Positions 7,379 to 16,985 of a DNA stretch of 64,000 bases are shown piece by piece. How positions within the stretch are numbered: the first letter of the stretch is position 1; every line of letters starts with the position of its first letter. The position numbers and the translations under genes are program-made. The notes beneath the pieces are model-generated. The model worked only from the letters and a program-made list of their open reading frames with translations. It was not told the DNA's origin and searched no databases. Source of the DNA: CAVUCH01 sp963763095 (lineage in GTDB: Bacteria; Acidobacteriota; Vicinamibacteria; Vicinamibacterales; JAENWD01); the NCBI GenBank assembly GCA_963763095.1, contig CAVXNR010000033.1, positions 1-64,000 on the forward strand, in the 5' to 3' direction.

Positions 7379-10159
7379 TCAGGCCGGCGGCGTGCCGGAA
7401 CCAGCGACCCTGATCTCGCGCCACATCCGATCGACGGCATCGCGGAGTCGAGCGGTGGTGATCGCGTATGAGGGCTCCGCGAGCGAGTCGACGCCCTCGG
7501 AAGCGCCGGTCGCGGCCAGGACGGGCGCAGGCAGCAGGGGCCCGAACCGGACGGCGACCCGCGGGCGACGCCACGGCCGCAGCAGCGCCCAGTTGATGGG
7601 GCGATTTCGTGGCCACAGGTGATAGACGCCGTCGATCGCCACGGGCACAATCGGGGCCGCGAGGTGGTGGGAGAGAATGGCCGCTCCCTTCTTGAACGCC
7701 TTCACCGTACCGTCGATCGAGCGTTCTCCCTCGGGGAACAGCACCAGCACTTTGCCGTGCCGCAGACCGAATCCGCCCGCCTGCATCGCCGGCACGAGGC
7801 TCGAGTCGGGGTCGACCGGGATCACGCGCGCGAGCCGGGCCAGCCGTGCCGTGAACGGCGTCTCGAAGTACTCGCTCGCTCCCACGAAGAACAGCTGGCG
7901 GAAGACACGAAACGGCAGCGTCCCGGCGACGAGAAACGAGTCGATGTAGCTCTGGTGATTCGGGCTGATCGAGATACGGCCCGCGAGCGGGCAGGTGCTC
8001 GCGGCCGCTCACCTCGATCCTCAGAAGCAGCCGGGCGACGCCGAGCAGCGACCGGAGCGCTACGAAGAGCAGCATGGTGGCGACGGGCCGCGCCTCCAAT
8101 AAGCCCGCGAGGTGAGGGGTTTCCGGCGGGTCGCTCGCGAGAATCGTCCCCCACGCGCTTGCCGTCTCCTCCGTCCCCTCCGACGACCCGTACGTGCGGA
8201 TGGCCTCGACGAGCTCCCGGACGCTGAAGATGCGCGCGCTCTCCTGCTCGGACACGCGCGCCCGGAACCGCTGTTCCAACGCCGAGAGCAGCTCGATCCG
8301 CTCCATCGAGTCGAGCCCGAGGTCGAGCTCCAGGTTCGCGTCCGGGCGTGCGATCGCCCCGTCGCGCGCGGCGCGCTGGATTACGGCGAGAATGGGCGCA
8401 ACCTCCGGACGTGCGGCCCACTCGCGGTCCTCGTCTGTGGCAGCGGCGTCGTGCGCCCCGCGCACGTGCGTCGGCGGTCTGCCGCACTCGGCGCTCGATT
8501 TCAAACCGCTTCAGTTTGCCGGTGCTCGTCCGGGGCAGCGGCTCCATCGACACCTCGTACCCGAGCACACGCTTCGGCGGCGCAAGGCCGACCGAGCGGC
8601 CTTCCATCTCGAACCGGATGAGGTCGCCCGCGTTGACGACCTTCTTCTCGCGGAGTGCATCGGCGTCGGGTACGACGACCGCGTATAGCCGCTCCGCGCT
8701 CGGCTCGCCGGGGCGCGTCAGTCCCAGGACACAGAGCTCCTTGATGAAGGGCGACTGGCGGTAGTGGGCTTCGATCTCCTCGGGGTAGATGTTCTTCCCG
8801 TTGCTGAGAACGATGATCTCCTTCTTGCGGCCGGTGATGGTCAGGCGGCCGTCGCTGTCGATGCGTCCGAGGTCGCCGGTGTAGAACCAGCCATCGCGGA
8901 TGGCTTCGGCCGTCGCATCCGGGCGATTGAAGTACCCCGCCATTACGATGGGGCCGCGCACCAGCACCTCGCCGTCCAGCGCGTCGTCGTCTCCCGTCGC
9001 GGGCGCGAGGACCTCTGATTTCGGCATTGGGCAGCACCTGCCCCACCGAGTCGAGGTGGGAGTCGCCGGGCCGCACGATTGTGGCCGCGCCGGAGGTCTC
9101 GGTCAGCCCATACGCCTGCAGGATGTTGAAACCGAGGCGGAACAGGTCGGCCCCGATCGCCGGATCGAACCGGGATCCCCCCGTGATGAGGATCCGCATC
9201 GAGCCGCCGAGCACCCCGTGCACGCGCGAGAAGAGGACGCGGCCCGCGTTCAGTCCCACCCGTCGTAGAGCGCCGTTTGCGGCGAGAAGGCTCCGGAAGA
9301 TCAGCCGCTTGGGGGCGGAGGCCTTCGTCACCTCCTGCATGACCCGCTGGTGGATCAGGTAGAAGAACTGCGGCACGCACACGAAGATCGTGACGCCGCG
9401 CTCGGCCAGCCCCCGCAGCAGCTCCGACGTATTCACGGACTCCAGGAAGACGACGCGGGCGCCGACGGAGAAGGGCAGCAGCAGGTTTGCCATCTGCGCA
9501 AGGGCATGAAACAGAGGGAGCACCCCGAGGACGCAGTCCTGTTCTGAGACGGAAACGACGCTGAGCGCCCCCTCCCGCTCGGCGAGAAGGTTGCCGTGCG
9601 TCAGGACCACGCCCTTGGGATCGCTGGTGGTTCCCGAGGTGTAGAGGATCACGGCAGGGTCGTCAGGCAAGCAGGGGCATTGCGGCACAGGCGGACCCGC
9701 GGCACCGCCCCGCGTCGCGATCACCTCGAAGGACGCCACATCGTCTGCCGTCCCGCGCAGCAGCACGATGGTGACATCGGTACGCCCCGACAGCTCGCGC
9801 GCCTCCCGGACGGTCGCGAGGTATCTCTGCGACGTGAAGATGACGCGCACGCCGCTGTCGACCATGAGCGTGGCGACCTGCGCGGCTTTGTAGGCCGTGT
9901 CCAGGGGAACGGCGACGGCCCCGAGCCGCAGGATCCCCAGGTAGGCGGCGCACCAGTGCGCATCATTCTCGGCGAGGATGGCGCACCGATGGCCCTGTGC
10001 GATCGCCACTCCGGCCAGCCAGGCTGCCGTGCGGGCGGCCATCGTCTCGAGCGTGGAATAGGTGAAGCCGTCGACCCGGTCGCGACCCTGTACCTCTACG
10101 GCAAGCCTGTCTGGAAAACGCTCCGTAATCCGGGCGAACTGCTCGTGAAAGTTCTGCAT
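7379..10159 (-). CDS. AMP-ligase / acyl-carrier / PlsC acyltransferase fusion (frame interrupted)
   Basis: Reading through three apparent one-base insertions (near 9022, 8500 and 7985) gives one protein of about 925 residues. Residues ~1-570 are an acyl-activating AMP-ligase (LYTSGTTSDPKGVVLTH, AYGLTETSG, GWFYTGDLGRID, KKEIIVLSNGKNIYP). A carrier domain follows with DLGLDSMERIEL, whose serine would hold phosphopantetheine. The C-terminus is a PlsC/LPLAT acyltransferase: NHQSYID (HX4D, restored after the last break) and FPEGERS. By analogy with Aas it should activate a fatty acid, load it on the built-in carrier and transfer it to a lysophospholipid or glycerol phosphate. The start ATG is preceded by an extended -10. 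Confidence 0.85.
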
Positions 10160-10173
10160 GCGGAGGCCGGCGG

Positions 10174-10182
10174 ATCATAGCA
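10174..10182 (-). promoter_or_regulatory. Extended -10 promoter of the ligase/acyltransferase gene
   Basis: Read on the minus strand this is TGCTATGAT, an extended -10 (TGn plus TATGAT). It ends 14 nt before the ATG at 10159. No good -35 is present, as expected for extended -10 promoters. The leader would be very short, and no Shine-Dalgarno sequence is visible. Confidence 0.5.
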
Positions 10183-10216
10183 CCCGCGTGAAACACCTCG
10201 AGTCTGATGTGGGACG

Positions 10217-10329
10217 GATGCGCCGGCACTAAAGTGCCGGCTCCACACAGTGTCCGCGCGACTCTGTCTGATGTGGCGCCGGGACTTCAGTCCCGGCCGG
10301 ATGCGCCGGCACTAAAGTGTCGGCTCCAC
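10217..10329. repeat. Cluster of three 20-bp palindromes with conserved flanks
   Basis: Three hairpin units: GCCGGCACT-AA-AGTGCCGGC (10222-10241, perfect), GCCGGGACT-TC-AGTCCCGGC (10278-10297, perfect) and GCCGGCACT-AA-AGTGTCGGC (10305-10324, one mismatch). Units 1 and 3 share flanks GGATGC before and TCCAC after, making a 31-bp direct repeat with one difference. TCTGATGTGG recurs before units 1 and 2. This is REP/BIME-like intergenic DNA between two minus-strand genes. Confidence 0.8.
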
Positions 10330-10366
10330 CCTGTGGCCCCTCCACGCGGTATCCCTGCCCAACCGA

Positions 10367-10954
10367 TCAGGGCCGTGCCTTGCCGTCGGTGGTCCAAAGA
10401 TAGAGCGACCGCATGCTGCCGGTGCTGTCGGTGAACTCATCGGTCTTCTCGGGCGGCCAGTCGCCCATCGTGAAGGCGTGCGAGACGATGCGGGCACCGG
10501 GGCGTAGCTGCTTCGTGAGGATCGGGCGGAGCTTCACGTTCGAGGCTGACAGGAGGTAAAGGGTGACGACGGTGGCGGGGGATACGTCCACGGTCATGGC
10601 GTCCTGCAGCTTGAAGCTGACGAGGTGCTCCACTCCCGCCGCCTTGGCGTTCGCCTCTGATTCCTTGATGCGCTGCGGGTCGATGTCGACGCCGACGCCC
10701 CGCGCCCCGAACTGTTTTGCCGCGGTGACGACGATGCGCCCGTCGCCACAGCCGAGGTCGTATACGACATCGTCTTTCGTGACCTGGCCGAGCTTCAACA
10801 TGCGGTCGACCACGTCCTGCGGTGTCGGGACGTAGGGCGCGAGGCTCGCCGCAGTTGATGATTGCTGTGCCGGAGAAGAACGGGCCGGGATGGCCGTGGC
10901 GAGGACGACTGCAAGGACGCAGCACCAGGAGAGATGGCGTCGAGACGAGCTCAT
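10367..10954 (-). CDS. Exported class I SAM-dependent methyltransferase-like protein
   Basis: About 195 residues. The ATG at 10954 follows GGAGG with 7-nt spacing and starts a clear signal peptide (hydrophobic core WCCVLAVVLATAIP, then SSPAQQ). The mature part is a compact class I methyltransferase fold: motif I VYDLGCGDGRIV, acidic loop end GVGVDIDP, and motif IV-like LQDAMTVD. Substrate-binding additions are minimal. A signal peptide on a SAM enzyme is odd, because SAM is cytoplasmic. Either the protein stays tethered, or it has another role. The best guess is a membrane-associated methyltransferase of unknown substrate. Confidence 0.85.
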   Translation of the reverse strand: MSSSRRHLSWCCVLAVVLATAIPARSSPAQQSSTAASLAPYVPTPQDVVDRMLKLGQVTKDDVVYDLGCGDGRIVVTAAKQFGARGVGVDIDPQRIKESEANAKAAGVEHLVSFKLQDAMTVDVSPATVVTLYLLSASNVKLRPILTKQLRPGARIVSHAFTMGDWPPEKTDEFTDSTGSMRSLYLWTTDGKARP

Positions 10955-11192
10955 CTTTGGACCTCCACGAGTAGGGTCATCAGCACGTGCGGACGGGATT
11001 GTCACGCGTAAGCCAACAAGCACGGTTGGTTCCGCTCCGGCCGCGTCGGTGCAGGACCACCCGTGTGCCGCGTTTCAGAGAGCGAAGGTCCTGTTTTGGC
11101 AATGACTTACCCCTGTTATGTCGAGCCGGGAACGGTTGGGCAGCCGCCCGAATAGCGCGTCCGGAACTCTGGATATGAGTGGTTTCCGGGCG

Positions 11193-11206
11193 TTTTCTGC
11201 AGAAAA
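11193..11206. promoter_or_regulatory. 14-bp perfect palindrome upstream of the carD promoter
   Basis: TTTTCTGCAGAAAA is self-complementary over all 14 bases and ends 4 bp before the carD -35 hexamer, a common position for an activator or repressor site. The binding protein is unknown. Confidence 0.5.
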
Positions 11207-11210
11207 TGCA

Positions 11211-11239
11211 TTGCCCTGGGTCACTACTTCTCATATACT
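11211..11239 (+). promoter_or_regulatory. carD promoter
   Basis: TTGCCC (11211-11216), a 17-bp spacer and TATACT (11234-11239). This is one of the best housekeeping-type promoters in the window. It leaves a leader of about 54 nt before the GTG at 11300, with GGGGGA just upstream of the start as a ribosome site. Confidence 0.65.
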
Positions 11240-11299
11240 TCAGAGGATACGCACGTCCCGATCTACCCTCACCCTACACACTCATCGAACGGGGGACAC

Positions 11300-11938
11300 G
11301 TGACATTTCAGGTTGGCGACAAGGTTATTTACCCGAACCACGGTCTTGGCATCGTTGAACGAATTGAAGACAAGACCATCCTGGGTACCACTTGCGGGTT
11401 TTACCACCTGCGCATCCTCGCCAACGAAACCACGGTGCTCGTGCCCCTTCCCAACGCCGACGGCGTGGGTTTGCGGCGCGCCATCAGCGACGAGGAAGTT
11501 GAGCGGCTCTTCGGGTTGCTCAGCGACGGCAAGATTGACGATCACCAGAATTGGAAGGGCCGATTCAAGGACAACTCCGACAAGATGCGCAGCGGGTCAA
11601 TCTACGACGTCGCGGACGTGCTCAAGAGCCTCACCTTCCTCGCGCGATCGAAGAGCCTCTCGTTCCGTGAGAAGCGCATGCTGGATCGGGCACGGTTCCT
11701 CATCATCTCGGAGGTGTCCGAGGTGATGCACGAGACGTCGCAGCAGATCGAAGGCAAAGTGGAGCAGGCGCTCGAGCGCTCGTTCCTGAGCAAGGCACGC
11801 GCGGCGCAGCGTGCGACGACCGCCCGCGTGAAGCCCGCACCGGTTGCGCCGCTCAAGGCGCCGGTCACCTCCGTAAAGACGGTGCCGCTCACGCCGCGCA
11901 GCGTCGCGGCCTCTCGCCGGACCGCGCGAGCGTCATAG
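11300..11938 (+). CDS. carD: CarD-family transcriptional regulator with long basic tail
   Basis: A 212-residue protein starting at GTG 11300. Residues 1-65 form the CarD/TRCF RNA-polymerase-interaction domain (FQVGDKVIYPNHGLGIVERIE), and residues ~70-160 the helical DNA-contacting domain (RFKDNSDKMRSGSIYDVADV, with LARSKSLSFREKRMLD after it). CarD stabilises open promoter complexes, notably at rRNA promoters. Typical CarD proteins are about 160 residues. This one carries some 45 extra residues rich in Ala, Lys, Arg, Pro and Val (VKPAPVAPLKAPV), probably disordered and nucleic-acid binding. It is a monocistronic gene bounded by its own promoter and a strong terminator. Confidence 0.93.
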   Translation: MTFQVGDKVIYPNHGLGIVERIEDKTILGTTCGFYHLRILANETTVLVPLPNADGVGLRRAISDEEVERLFGLLSDGKIDDHQNWKGRFKDNSDKMRSGSIYDVADVLKSLTFLARSKSLSFREKRMLDRARFLIISEVSEVMHETSQQIEGKVEQALERSFLSKARAAQRATTARVKPAPVAPLKAPVTSVKTVPLTPRSVAASRRTARAS

Positions 11939-11975
11939 CCATTTCCTGGATACGCCGGCAGCACGCCGGAACGAC

Positions 11976-12010
11976 AAGGCCCGAATCGGTTCTCCGGTTC
12001 GGGCCTTTTG
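11976..12010 (+). terminator. Rho-independent terminator after carD
   Basis: Stem AAGGCCCGAA (11976-11985) pairs perfectly with TTCGGGCCTT (11998-12007), with extra CGG/CCG pairing in the loop, followed by a T-rich run (TTTTGTTT). The run leads directly into the -10 of the next gene. Confidence 0.88.
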
Positions 12011-12012
12011 TT

Positions 12013-12024
12013 TATGATGCGGAG
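12013..12024 (+). promoter_or_regulatory. -10 element of a probably leaderless plsC
   Basis: TATGAT (12013-12018) is followed by exactly 6 nt and then the ATG at 12025, so transcription would begin at or next to the start codon. No Shine-Dalgarno sequence is possible in that space. Confidence 0.5.
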
Positions 12025-12852
12025 ATGCCCATGGACCGCGGCGCCGAGCCGGCGGCCGCTGCCACACCCTCGCTGAACGCGGCCGCGCCGACAACGCTCC
12101 CCGCAACGGTGCTGGCGGCCATCCGATCGGTCCTCGCCTACGTCGCCATCGCACTGTACGTCCTGCTCGTCGCGCCCCCGGCGCTCCTGTTGGCGATCAC
12201 CTTTCGCTGGAAGGGCCTGCTCTATGTGCTCGGGCACTGTGGGGTCCGCCTGGGCCTGCTGCTGTCGGGCATCCGGTACGAGGTGAGCGGTGGCGAACAC
12301 GTGCCGTCGGGCCGGGCGGTCGTGTTCTGCGCCAATCATCAGAGCAACATCGACCCGCCTGTGCTGTTCCGGGCGCTCCATCCGCGGCTGCACGTGCTCT
12401 ACAAGGCCGAACTCTCCCGCCTGCCGCTGCTCGGGCGCGCGATGCAGGTTGGCGGGTTCGTGCCGGTGGATCGCCGGGATCCGGAGCGATCGTTTGCATC
12501 GATCGCGCGGGGCGCCGGGTCGCTCCGCGCCGGCAACTCATTCCTCATTTTCCCGGAAGGGACGCGCAGCCGGACCGATGGCCTGCTACCCTTCAAGAAG
12601 GGCGGGTTCATCATGGCGATCCAGGCGCAGGCGCCCGTCGTGCCGGTGGCGGTCACCGGCGGACGCGCGGCGATGCGCAAGGGGAGCCCTGTGGTACGCC
12701 CGGTCACGATGCGTGTGCGAATCGGCGAACCCGTCGAGACGGCCGGGTTGACGGTCGATGATCGGGATGCCCTCATCCTCGAGGTGCGCAGCCGGGTGCA
12801 GGCACTCCTCGCGGAGGAATACGAACACGCCGGGCCCGGCCCGCGGCCATGA
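12025..12852 (+). CDS. plsC: 1-acyl-sn-glycerol-3-phosphate acyltransferase
   Basis: A 275-residue inner-membrane acyltransferase making phosphatidic acid from lysophosphatidic acid. A ~25-residue Ala/Pro-rich leader is followed by one or two membrane helices (VLAYVAIALYVLLVAPPALL, residues ~37-56). Catalytic HX4D lies in CANHQSNIDPP, the second motif in VPVDRRDPERSF, and the glycerol-phosphate-binding FPEGTRSR near residue 175. Length is slightly above typical PlsC because of the N-terminal extension. The ATG at 12025 is favoured by the -10 spacing; an in-frame ATG two codons on is possible. The DUF4126 gene follows 69 bp downstream. Confidence 0.93.
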   Translation: MPMDRGAEPAAAATPSLNAAAPTTLPATVLAAIRSVLAYVAIALYVLLVAPPALLLAITFRWKGLLYVLGHCGVRLGLLLSGIRYEVSGGEHVPSGRAVVFCANHQSNIDPPVLFRALHPRLHVLYKAELSRLPLLGRAMQVGGFVPVDRRDPERSFASIARGAGSLRAGNSFLIFPEGTRSRTDGLLPFKKGGFIMAIQAQAPVVPVAVTGGRAAMRKGSPVVRPVTMRVRIGEPVETAGLTVDDRDALILEVRSRVQALLAEEYEHAGPGPRP

Positions 12853-12921
12853 CCTTTCGGCCTGCGGTCTGCGCCAGCAGAATTGGCGCGCCGGCCCGGT
12901 GAAGGCAGGAGGAGGCAGAAG

Positions 12922-13512
12922 ATGGACGCACTGATCTTCCTGGGTCGCACGCTCGGCTTCTCGTTCGCGGCGGGCATCAACCTCTACGCGACTGTTGCCC
13001 TCCTGGGGCTTGCGTCACGGTACGGCTGGGTCGCCCTTCCCCCCGAGTACCAGGTATTCGACAACAGCTGGATCATCGGCACCGCGCTCTTCCTCTACGC
13101 CATCGAGTTCTTCGCAGACAAGATCCCCTGGATTGATTCCGCATGGGATACGCTGCACACGTTCATCCGGCCGCTCGGCGGCGCGCTGATCGCGCTGACC
13201 GCGCTCGGTGAGGCGTCTCCTGCGATGGAGACGATGGTCGCCCTGCTCGGCGGAACCGTCGCAGCGAGCACGCACTTCACCAAGGCCGGGACGCGCGTGG
13301 TCGCAAATGCCAGCCCCGAGCCATTCTCGAACTGGTTCCTGAGCATGGGCGAGGACGTGTTCGTCGTCGGTCTGGGATTCCTCGCCCTCAAGTACCCGAT
13401 TGCGGCCCTGGCGGTCGTCGCCGTGCTGCTCGTCGTAATCGCGGTGAGTGCCACGTGGCTCGTCCGCGCGCTGAAGCGCCGGTTTGGCAGGCGAGAGGCC
13501 ATTCCAGGCTAG
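12922..13512 (+). CDS. DUF4126 integral membrane protein
   Basis: A 196-residue membrane protein. The start at 12922 is chosen because AGGAGGAGG lies 6-14 nt upstream. Four or more hydrophobic helices are visible. Conserved-looking motifs are FAAGINLYATVALLGL near the N-terminus, FFADKIPWIDSAWDTLHTFI in the middle, and ASTHFTKAGTRVVANASPEP, which match the DUF4126 pattern. No biochemical role is established. The family is often found near lipid or envelope genes, and here it sits behind plsC in the same direction. Confidence 0.85.
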   Translation: MDALIFLGRTLGFSFAAGINLYATVALLGLASRYGWVALPPEYQVFDNSWIIGTALFLYAIEFFADKIPWIDSAWDTLHTFIRPLGGALIALTALGEASPAMETMVALLGGTVAASTHFTKAGTRVVANASPEPFSNWFLSMGEDVFVVGLGFLALKYPIAALAVVAVLLVVIAVSATWLVRALKRRFGRREAIPG

Positions 13513-13537
13513 CCCACTCCCTCTTGCCGAGACGGCG

Positions 13538-15728
13538 ATGCTGCACATGCGCACCACTCTGTTCCGCGCGTCCTGGTCGTCTCGGGCGCTGGTCGCGGCG
13601 GCCGCGATCTTTGCGGGGCTGTCCCGCGGCGATGCGCAGGAGGCGCCGACAGCCGGGCCAGGGCCAGCCCACCTTCCGAGTCGAAGCCAACTTCGTGCGC
13701 GTGGACGTCTTCCCCACCATCGACGGCAAGGCGGTCCGGGACCTCACGGCGGCGGATTTCGAGCTGCTCGAAGACGGCGTGCCGCAGAAGATCGAGACCT
13801 TCGAGCACGTCGACGTACGCGGCGGCGGCCCGCAGGAAACGCGCCGTGAGCCGAACACGGTGCAGGAGGGGCGCGCACGGGCCGAAGACCCCCGCAGCCG
13901 CGTGTTCATCGTCTTTCTCGACACCTACCACACCGGGGTCGTGGGTTCGCACCGCATGCAGCGGGCGATCGTCACGCTGCTCGATCGGATCGTGGGTCCG
14001 GACGACCTGTTCGGGATCATGACACCGGAGATGTCGGTCACCGACATCACGCTTGCGCGGCGGACGGTGACCACGGCGGGGATGCTCTCCAAGTACTGGA
14101 CCTGGGGACGGCGCGATCGGATCACCGACCGGGACCCGGAAGAGCAGATGTACGAATCGTGCTTCCCGGAGCGCGGCGCGTCGGCGAGCTGCAATGACCC
14201 GACGCAGCCGACGGGTGGCACCACGACGCAGTCCGGCAGCACTTACGCCGGGATCGCAGCCGAGATGATTGCGCGGCGCCGTGAGAAGCGAGTGATCGAC
14301 GCGCTCGAGGATCTCACCGTCTACCTGCGCGGCCTCCGCGAGGAGCGCAAGGCGGTGCTCCCGATCACGGACGGATGGCTGCTCTATCGTGAGAACCGTA
14401 CCCTCGCCCGCATCGGCGTCTGCGATCGACCGCCGAACATGGGCCAGGTCGGCATCGGGCCCGACGGCCGGATCACCACCGATACCCAGCGGGCACAGGG
14501 CAACTACTCGCAGGCGACGTGCGAGCGCGATCGCCAGAACCTCGCACAGCTGGATAACTGGCAGACCTTCATGGATCTGCTGGACCGCGCGAACCGCTCG
14601 AACGTGAGCTTCTATCCGATCGACTCGCGGGGCCTGCCCGCTTCCGACTCCCCGATCGAGGCCGACGTGCCGCCCGCCGTGGACCAGCGGCTGCTCAGCG
14701 CGCGGATCGAAACACTCCGCACACTCGCCGACGCGACCGACGGCCTGGCGGTCGTGAACAACAACAACATCGAGAAAGGCATGCAGCGGGTCATCGATGA
14801 CCTGACGTCGTACTACCTGCTCGGCTACTACTCCAGCAACCGCAAGCTCGATGGCCGGTTCCGCTCGATCAAGGTCCGCGTGAAGCGCCCCGGCGTCGAC
14901 GTGCGTGCCAGGCGCGGGTACCGGGCGGCCACCGACAAGGAGATCCGCGAAGGGCAGCAGCTGATGACGGCCGCACAGGCGGCGGCGCCGCCGAACCTGG
15001 TGCAGGCGGCCATCTCGTCGCTGGCCAGCATCCGGCCGGAGATCAGCCTTCGCACCTACGTCAGCTGGGTCGCCGCGCCGCTCGATGACGCCGTGCCCGG
15101 AGCGAAGAGCCAGGTGTGGGTGGTTGGTGAAATGGAAGCCGACAGCGCGAAGTCGCCCGACTGGGCGAAAGGCGGCGAGGCGCAGGTGCTGTTGACCGCC
15201 GAGGACGGCGTGAAGCTTGCCGATATGACGCAGCCGATCGCGCCCGCGTCACGCGCGGTCAGCGTGCAGCTGCCCGACGTACCGCTGGCGCCTGGCGAGT
15301 TCACGTTGCGCGTCCGCCTGAAGCCGGCCGGCGGCGGCCTGCCGTTCCAGGACACGGTGCGCTTCACCGTGCCCGAGGGAACTGCGAGCGTCGGCAGCGC
15401 GCGTGTCCTGCGCCGCGGCCCCTCGACCGGCAACCAGTACGTGGCCACCGCCGATCTGCGCTTCCGGCGCACCGACCGGATCCGCATCGACGTGCCTGTG
15501 CTGGGCTCATTCGAGCAGGTCACCGCCGAGGTGCTCGACCGGAACGGCCAGACATTGCAGCTCGCGGTGGAGTCGACGCGACGGGAAGACACCGAGCCCT
15601 CGCTTCAGTGGGCATCCGCCGATGTCGGCCTCGCCCCCCTTGCGCCCGGCGACTACCTGGTGCGAACCGCGATCCAGCAGGGCAGCGGCCGTCACGAAAC
15701 GCTGACCGCCTTCAAGGTCGTGCCCTAG
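13538..15728 (+). CDS. Secreted VWFA-related acidobacterial-domain protein (frame interrupted)
   Basis: About 729 residues once one apparent inserted base near 13655 is removed. The N-terminus from ATG 13538 (or 13547) is a signal peptide (SRALVAAAAIFAGLSRGDAQ). The mature part begins QPTFRVEANFVRVDVFP, a beta-rich introductory domain (LTAADFELLEDGVPQKI), then the VWFA-like region FIVFLDTYHT, whose metal site is degenerate (no DxSxS). An insert with paired cysteines (residues ~210-330) and C-terminal beta domains follow. This architecture is characteristic of Acidobacteriota and is the best taxonomic marker here. Its role is unknown, presumably extracellular or periplasmic. Confidence 0.9.
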
Positions 15729-15748
15729 CGTGCGAGGTGCGAGGCTCC

Positions 15749-16886
15749 CTAAGTGCCTCCGAGCGAGAACGTCAGCGTCCACGGCTGGAGCGGGGCGCCG
15801 TCGGTGCCGACGATGCCCTCCATCAGTTCCACCTTCATCGTGCGGAAGCGCTCGAAGCGGTGTCGTGAAGCCGATGTCGAGCACGCGGCTGCCCGGGTCG
15901 TAACGCGGCTCTGCGTTGATCGGCGGCGGCTGTGGCTCGCCGCGTTCGGCCGACTCGCCGCCCGGCATAGCTGATGCGCACGTGGCCCTTGAACGAGGTG
16001 GGGTCGATATCGCGCGAGAACTGGATCCGCACGCGGGTCGAGAGCGGGACGTCCGTTTCGCCGTCGACAGGCACGCTGAAGCGCACCTCCGGGGGAATGA
16101 GCGTGGGTGCCGGCGCCGCTTCCACCGAGACCTGCTCCTTCTCGGCAGCTACCTCGGTGATCTCGTCCGCTGCCACCCAGACAAGGCCGCGGGCCTGGTG
16201 AACCGCGCCGCTCACCTCCAGCCACCGCTTCGTGTCGATCCGCGACTCCGGGTCGAGCTCGAAGCCGCGTCCGCGCGGGCGCTTGCCCAGCACCCAGATT
16301 GCCGCGTCGGCGGAGCGCAGCACGAACTCGCCTTTGCTCTCCGAGGCCGCCGAGGGAGCTTGAGGAACGTCGCCGTACAAGTTGCGTCCCCGAAATTGCC
16401 CCCGCACCGTCACGCGCTGGCCATCGTAGCGCCACGGGTCGAGCGCCAGCGCCCGGATGCTGGGTGCTCGCAACGGCTCGGCCTTGTCGAAGCTCGTCGC
16501 TCGCAGCAGCACGACGTCTCCCTGTCGCGGCCATCGGTCGCTCGCGTCGACGCCGAACGGGCGGAGGTCGACGTTGGAGAGTCGCGGATCTTCCGGGGTG
16601 AGCCGGCCGATGTCCAGCACTTCGCCGCGGACGTCATAAGAGCCGGCCGAGGGAACGTTCTCGCGGGTGAGGAGGCGGATGCTGCTGTCGCCGCCTACGA
16701 GCGAGGGGGCTGGTCTCCGGGTCGGTGAGCTCGCCGCGGACGAACACCGCCTGGCCATGGTAGAAGGACGGGTGGTTCCGGAGCGCCGGCACCGTCGCCA
16801 CGCGCCGTGTCGTGGTCTGTGCCCACCCGGCACCCGCCACGACCAGCAGCGCGGTCGCACACGATAAGTAACGGATGCTGTTTCAC
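15749..16886 (-). CDS. Secreted protein with C-terminal bacterial Ig-like domain (frame interrupted)
   Basis: About 376 residues when four apparent inserted bases (near 16880, 16700, 15965 and 15850) are read through. GTG 16886 opens a signal peptide (YLSCATALLVVAGAGWAQ). Two OB-like segments follow (HPSFYHGQAVFVRGELTD, and YDGQRVTVRGQFRGRNLYG near the middle). The C-terminus matches the Big_5 Ig-like pattern: VPVDGETDVPLSTRVRIQFS, YDPGSRVLDI and DGAPLQPWTLTFSLGG. This suggests a periplasmic or cell-surface binding protein. It is convergent with the VWFA gene, 20 bp apart, so the two are not co-transcribed. No enzyme motif is visible. Confidence 0.75.
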
Positions 16887-16985
16887 GCCCACTGATTCGA
16901 CGTCGGTGGCGCGGCTGTGGCCGTCCCGCGACCACTCCGGGTGATGACGTTCCGCGGATGGTCACGCGAACAGCGCCGCATCATC

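Larger units (their letters stand above)
10955..11299. other. 345-bp divergent intergenic region
   Basis: Separates the minus-strand methyltransferase from plus-strand carD. It contains a 14-bp perfect palindrome and the carD promoter (listed separately). The stretch 11160-11290 is noticeably AT-richer than the coding DNA around it. I see no small ORF with a convincing ribosome site and no RNA-gene fold. Confidence 0.6.

Noticed and set aside
10217..10329. A CRISPR array
   Set aside because: The units are self-palindromic, spaced irregularly, and lack unique spacers of constant length. No cas genes are present.
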